The position numbers were made by a program, and so were the translations under genes. Positions 7,595 to 7,734 of a stretch of 7,734 nucleotides of DNA are shown here, piece after piece. Positions within the stretch are counted from its first letter, which is position 1, and each line of letters begins with the position of its first letter. The notes beneath the pieces are model-generated. The model was not told the DNA's origin. It worked only from the letters and a program-made list of their open reading frames with translations, and made no database searches. The stretch is taken from NCBI GenBank assembly GCA_964606855.1, contig CAZSHM010000051.1, positions 1 to 7,734 on the forward strand, written 5' to 3'. Source of the DNA: UBA7185 sp964606855 (GTDB taxonomy: Bacteria > Bacillota > Peptococcia > Peptococcales > Peptococcaceae).

Positions 7595-7637
7595 TCTGTA
7601 TCCCTCTTTCTGCAGTCCCTTTTCTGCACGCCTGTTT

Positions 7638-7666
7638 ATTCTATCACAAAAAGTTCAGCGTTTCAA
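7638..7666 (-). promoter_or_regulatory. Strong sigma-A type promoter for the operon
   Basis: On the minus strand TTGAAA (7666-7661) and TAGAAT (7643-7638) are separated by exactly 17 bases, and TGA directly before the -10 gives an extended -10 element. Both hexamers match consensus at five of six positions. Initiation would be near 7631, leaving a leader of about 37 bases before the membrane protein start at 7594. It is the only near-consensus promoter found upstream of any protein gene here and probably serves all five. Confidence 0.75.
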
Positions 7667-7734
7667 CCGTTTGTTGTGGCTCGGAAGATCGGATTTGATG
7701 GGATTTGTGAAAGGTTTCAGCTCGGAAAAAGCGG
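7667..7734. other. Window edge upstream of the operon promoter, with short direct repeats
   Basis: No complete gene fits here. Two tandem ten-base units, ATCGGATTTG and ATGGGATTTG, lie at 7688-7707, and GCTCGGAA occurs at 7679-7686 and 7720-7727. On the minus strand one frame is open from the edge to a TGA at 7657-7655 and could be the tail of an upstream protein with a basic end (KRLKR). On the plus strand an ATG at 7698 opens a frame to the edge that could begin a divergent gene, but its ribosome binding site is weak. The sequence cannot decide between these. Confidence 0.35.

Overview
The window is about 7.7 kb of GC-rich chromosomal housekeeping DNA. It most likely comes from a Gram-positive Firmicute of the Clostridia type. 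The gene order rnc-smc-ftsY is the conserved Firmicutes arrangement, FtsY is the short form without a long acidic N-terminal domain, and every gene has a strong GGAGG-like ribosome binding site. I cannot name a genus from sequence alone. All genes lie on the minus strand, so transcription runs from high to low coordinates.

Layout in transcription order: 7667-7734 is an unassigned edge region with short direct repeats. A near-consensus vegetative promoter (7638-7666) drives a small membrane protein of the COG2426 / small multi-drug export family (7088-7594). A 143-base leader with possible secondary structure precedes rnc (RNase III, 6231-6944). After 51 bases comes smc (chromosome condensation ATPase, 2628-6179). 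After 112 bases comes ftsY (signal recognition particle receptor, 1580-2515). This runs directly into an mtaD-like amidohydrolase (288-1577, or 1583 if a GTG start is used). A non-coding stretch (48-287) follows, holding a weak possible terminator and a separate promoter, and then the 5' part of a tRNA-Arg with anticodon CCU (1-47), cut by the window edge.

The close spacing, the absence of a convincing terminator between genes and the single clear promoter suggest one transcript for the five proteins. It would join RNA processing (RNase III), chromosome organisation (SMC), membrane protein targeting (FtsY) and S-adenosylmethionine by-product salvage (MtaD). Relative to the Bacillus subtilis order, acpP is not next to rnc and ylxM-ffh is not next to ftsY. 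Their places are taken by the COG2426 gene and the amidohydrolase.

I found no mobile element, CRISPR array, defence system or undescribed system. The long plus-strand open frames are shadows of the GC-rich minus-strand genes. The points worth a second look are modest: the MtaD linkage to ftsY, a foldable rnc leader, a Glu-to-Gln change next to the RNase III active site, and direct repeats upstream of the operon promoter.
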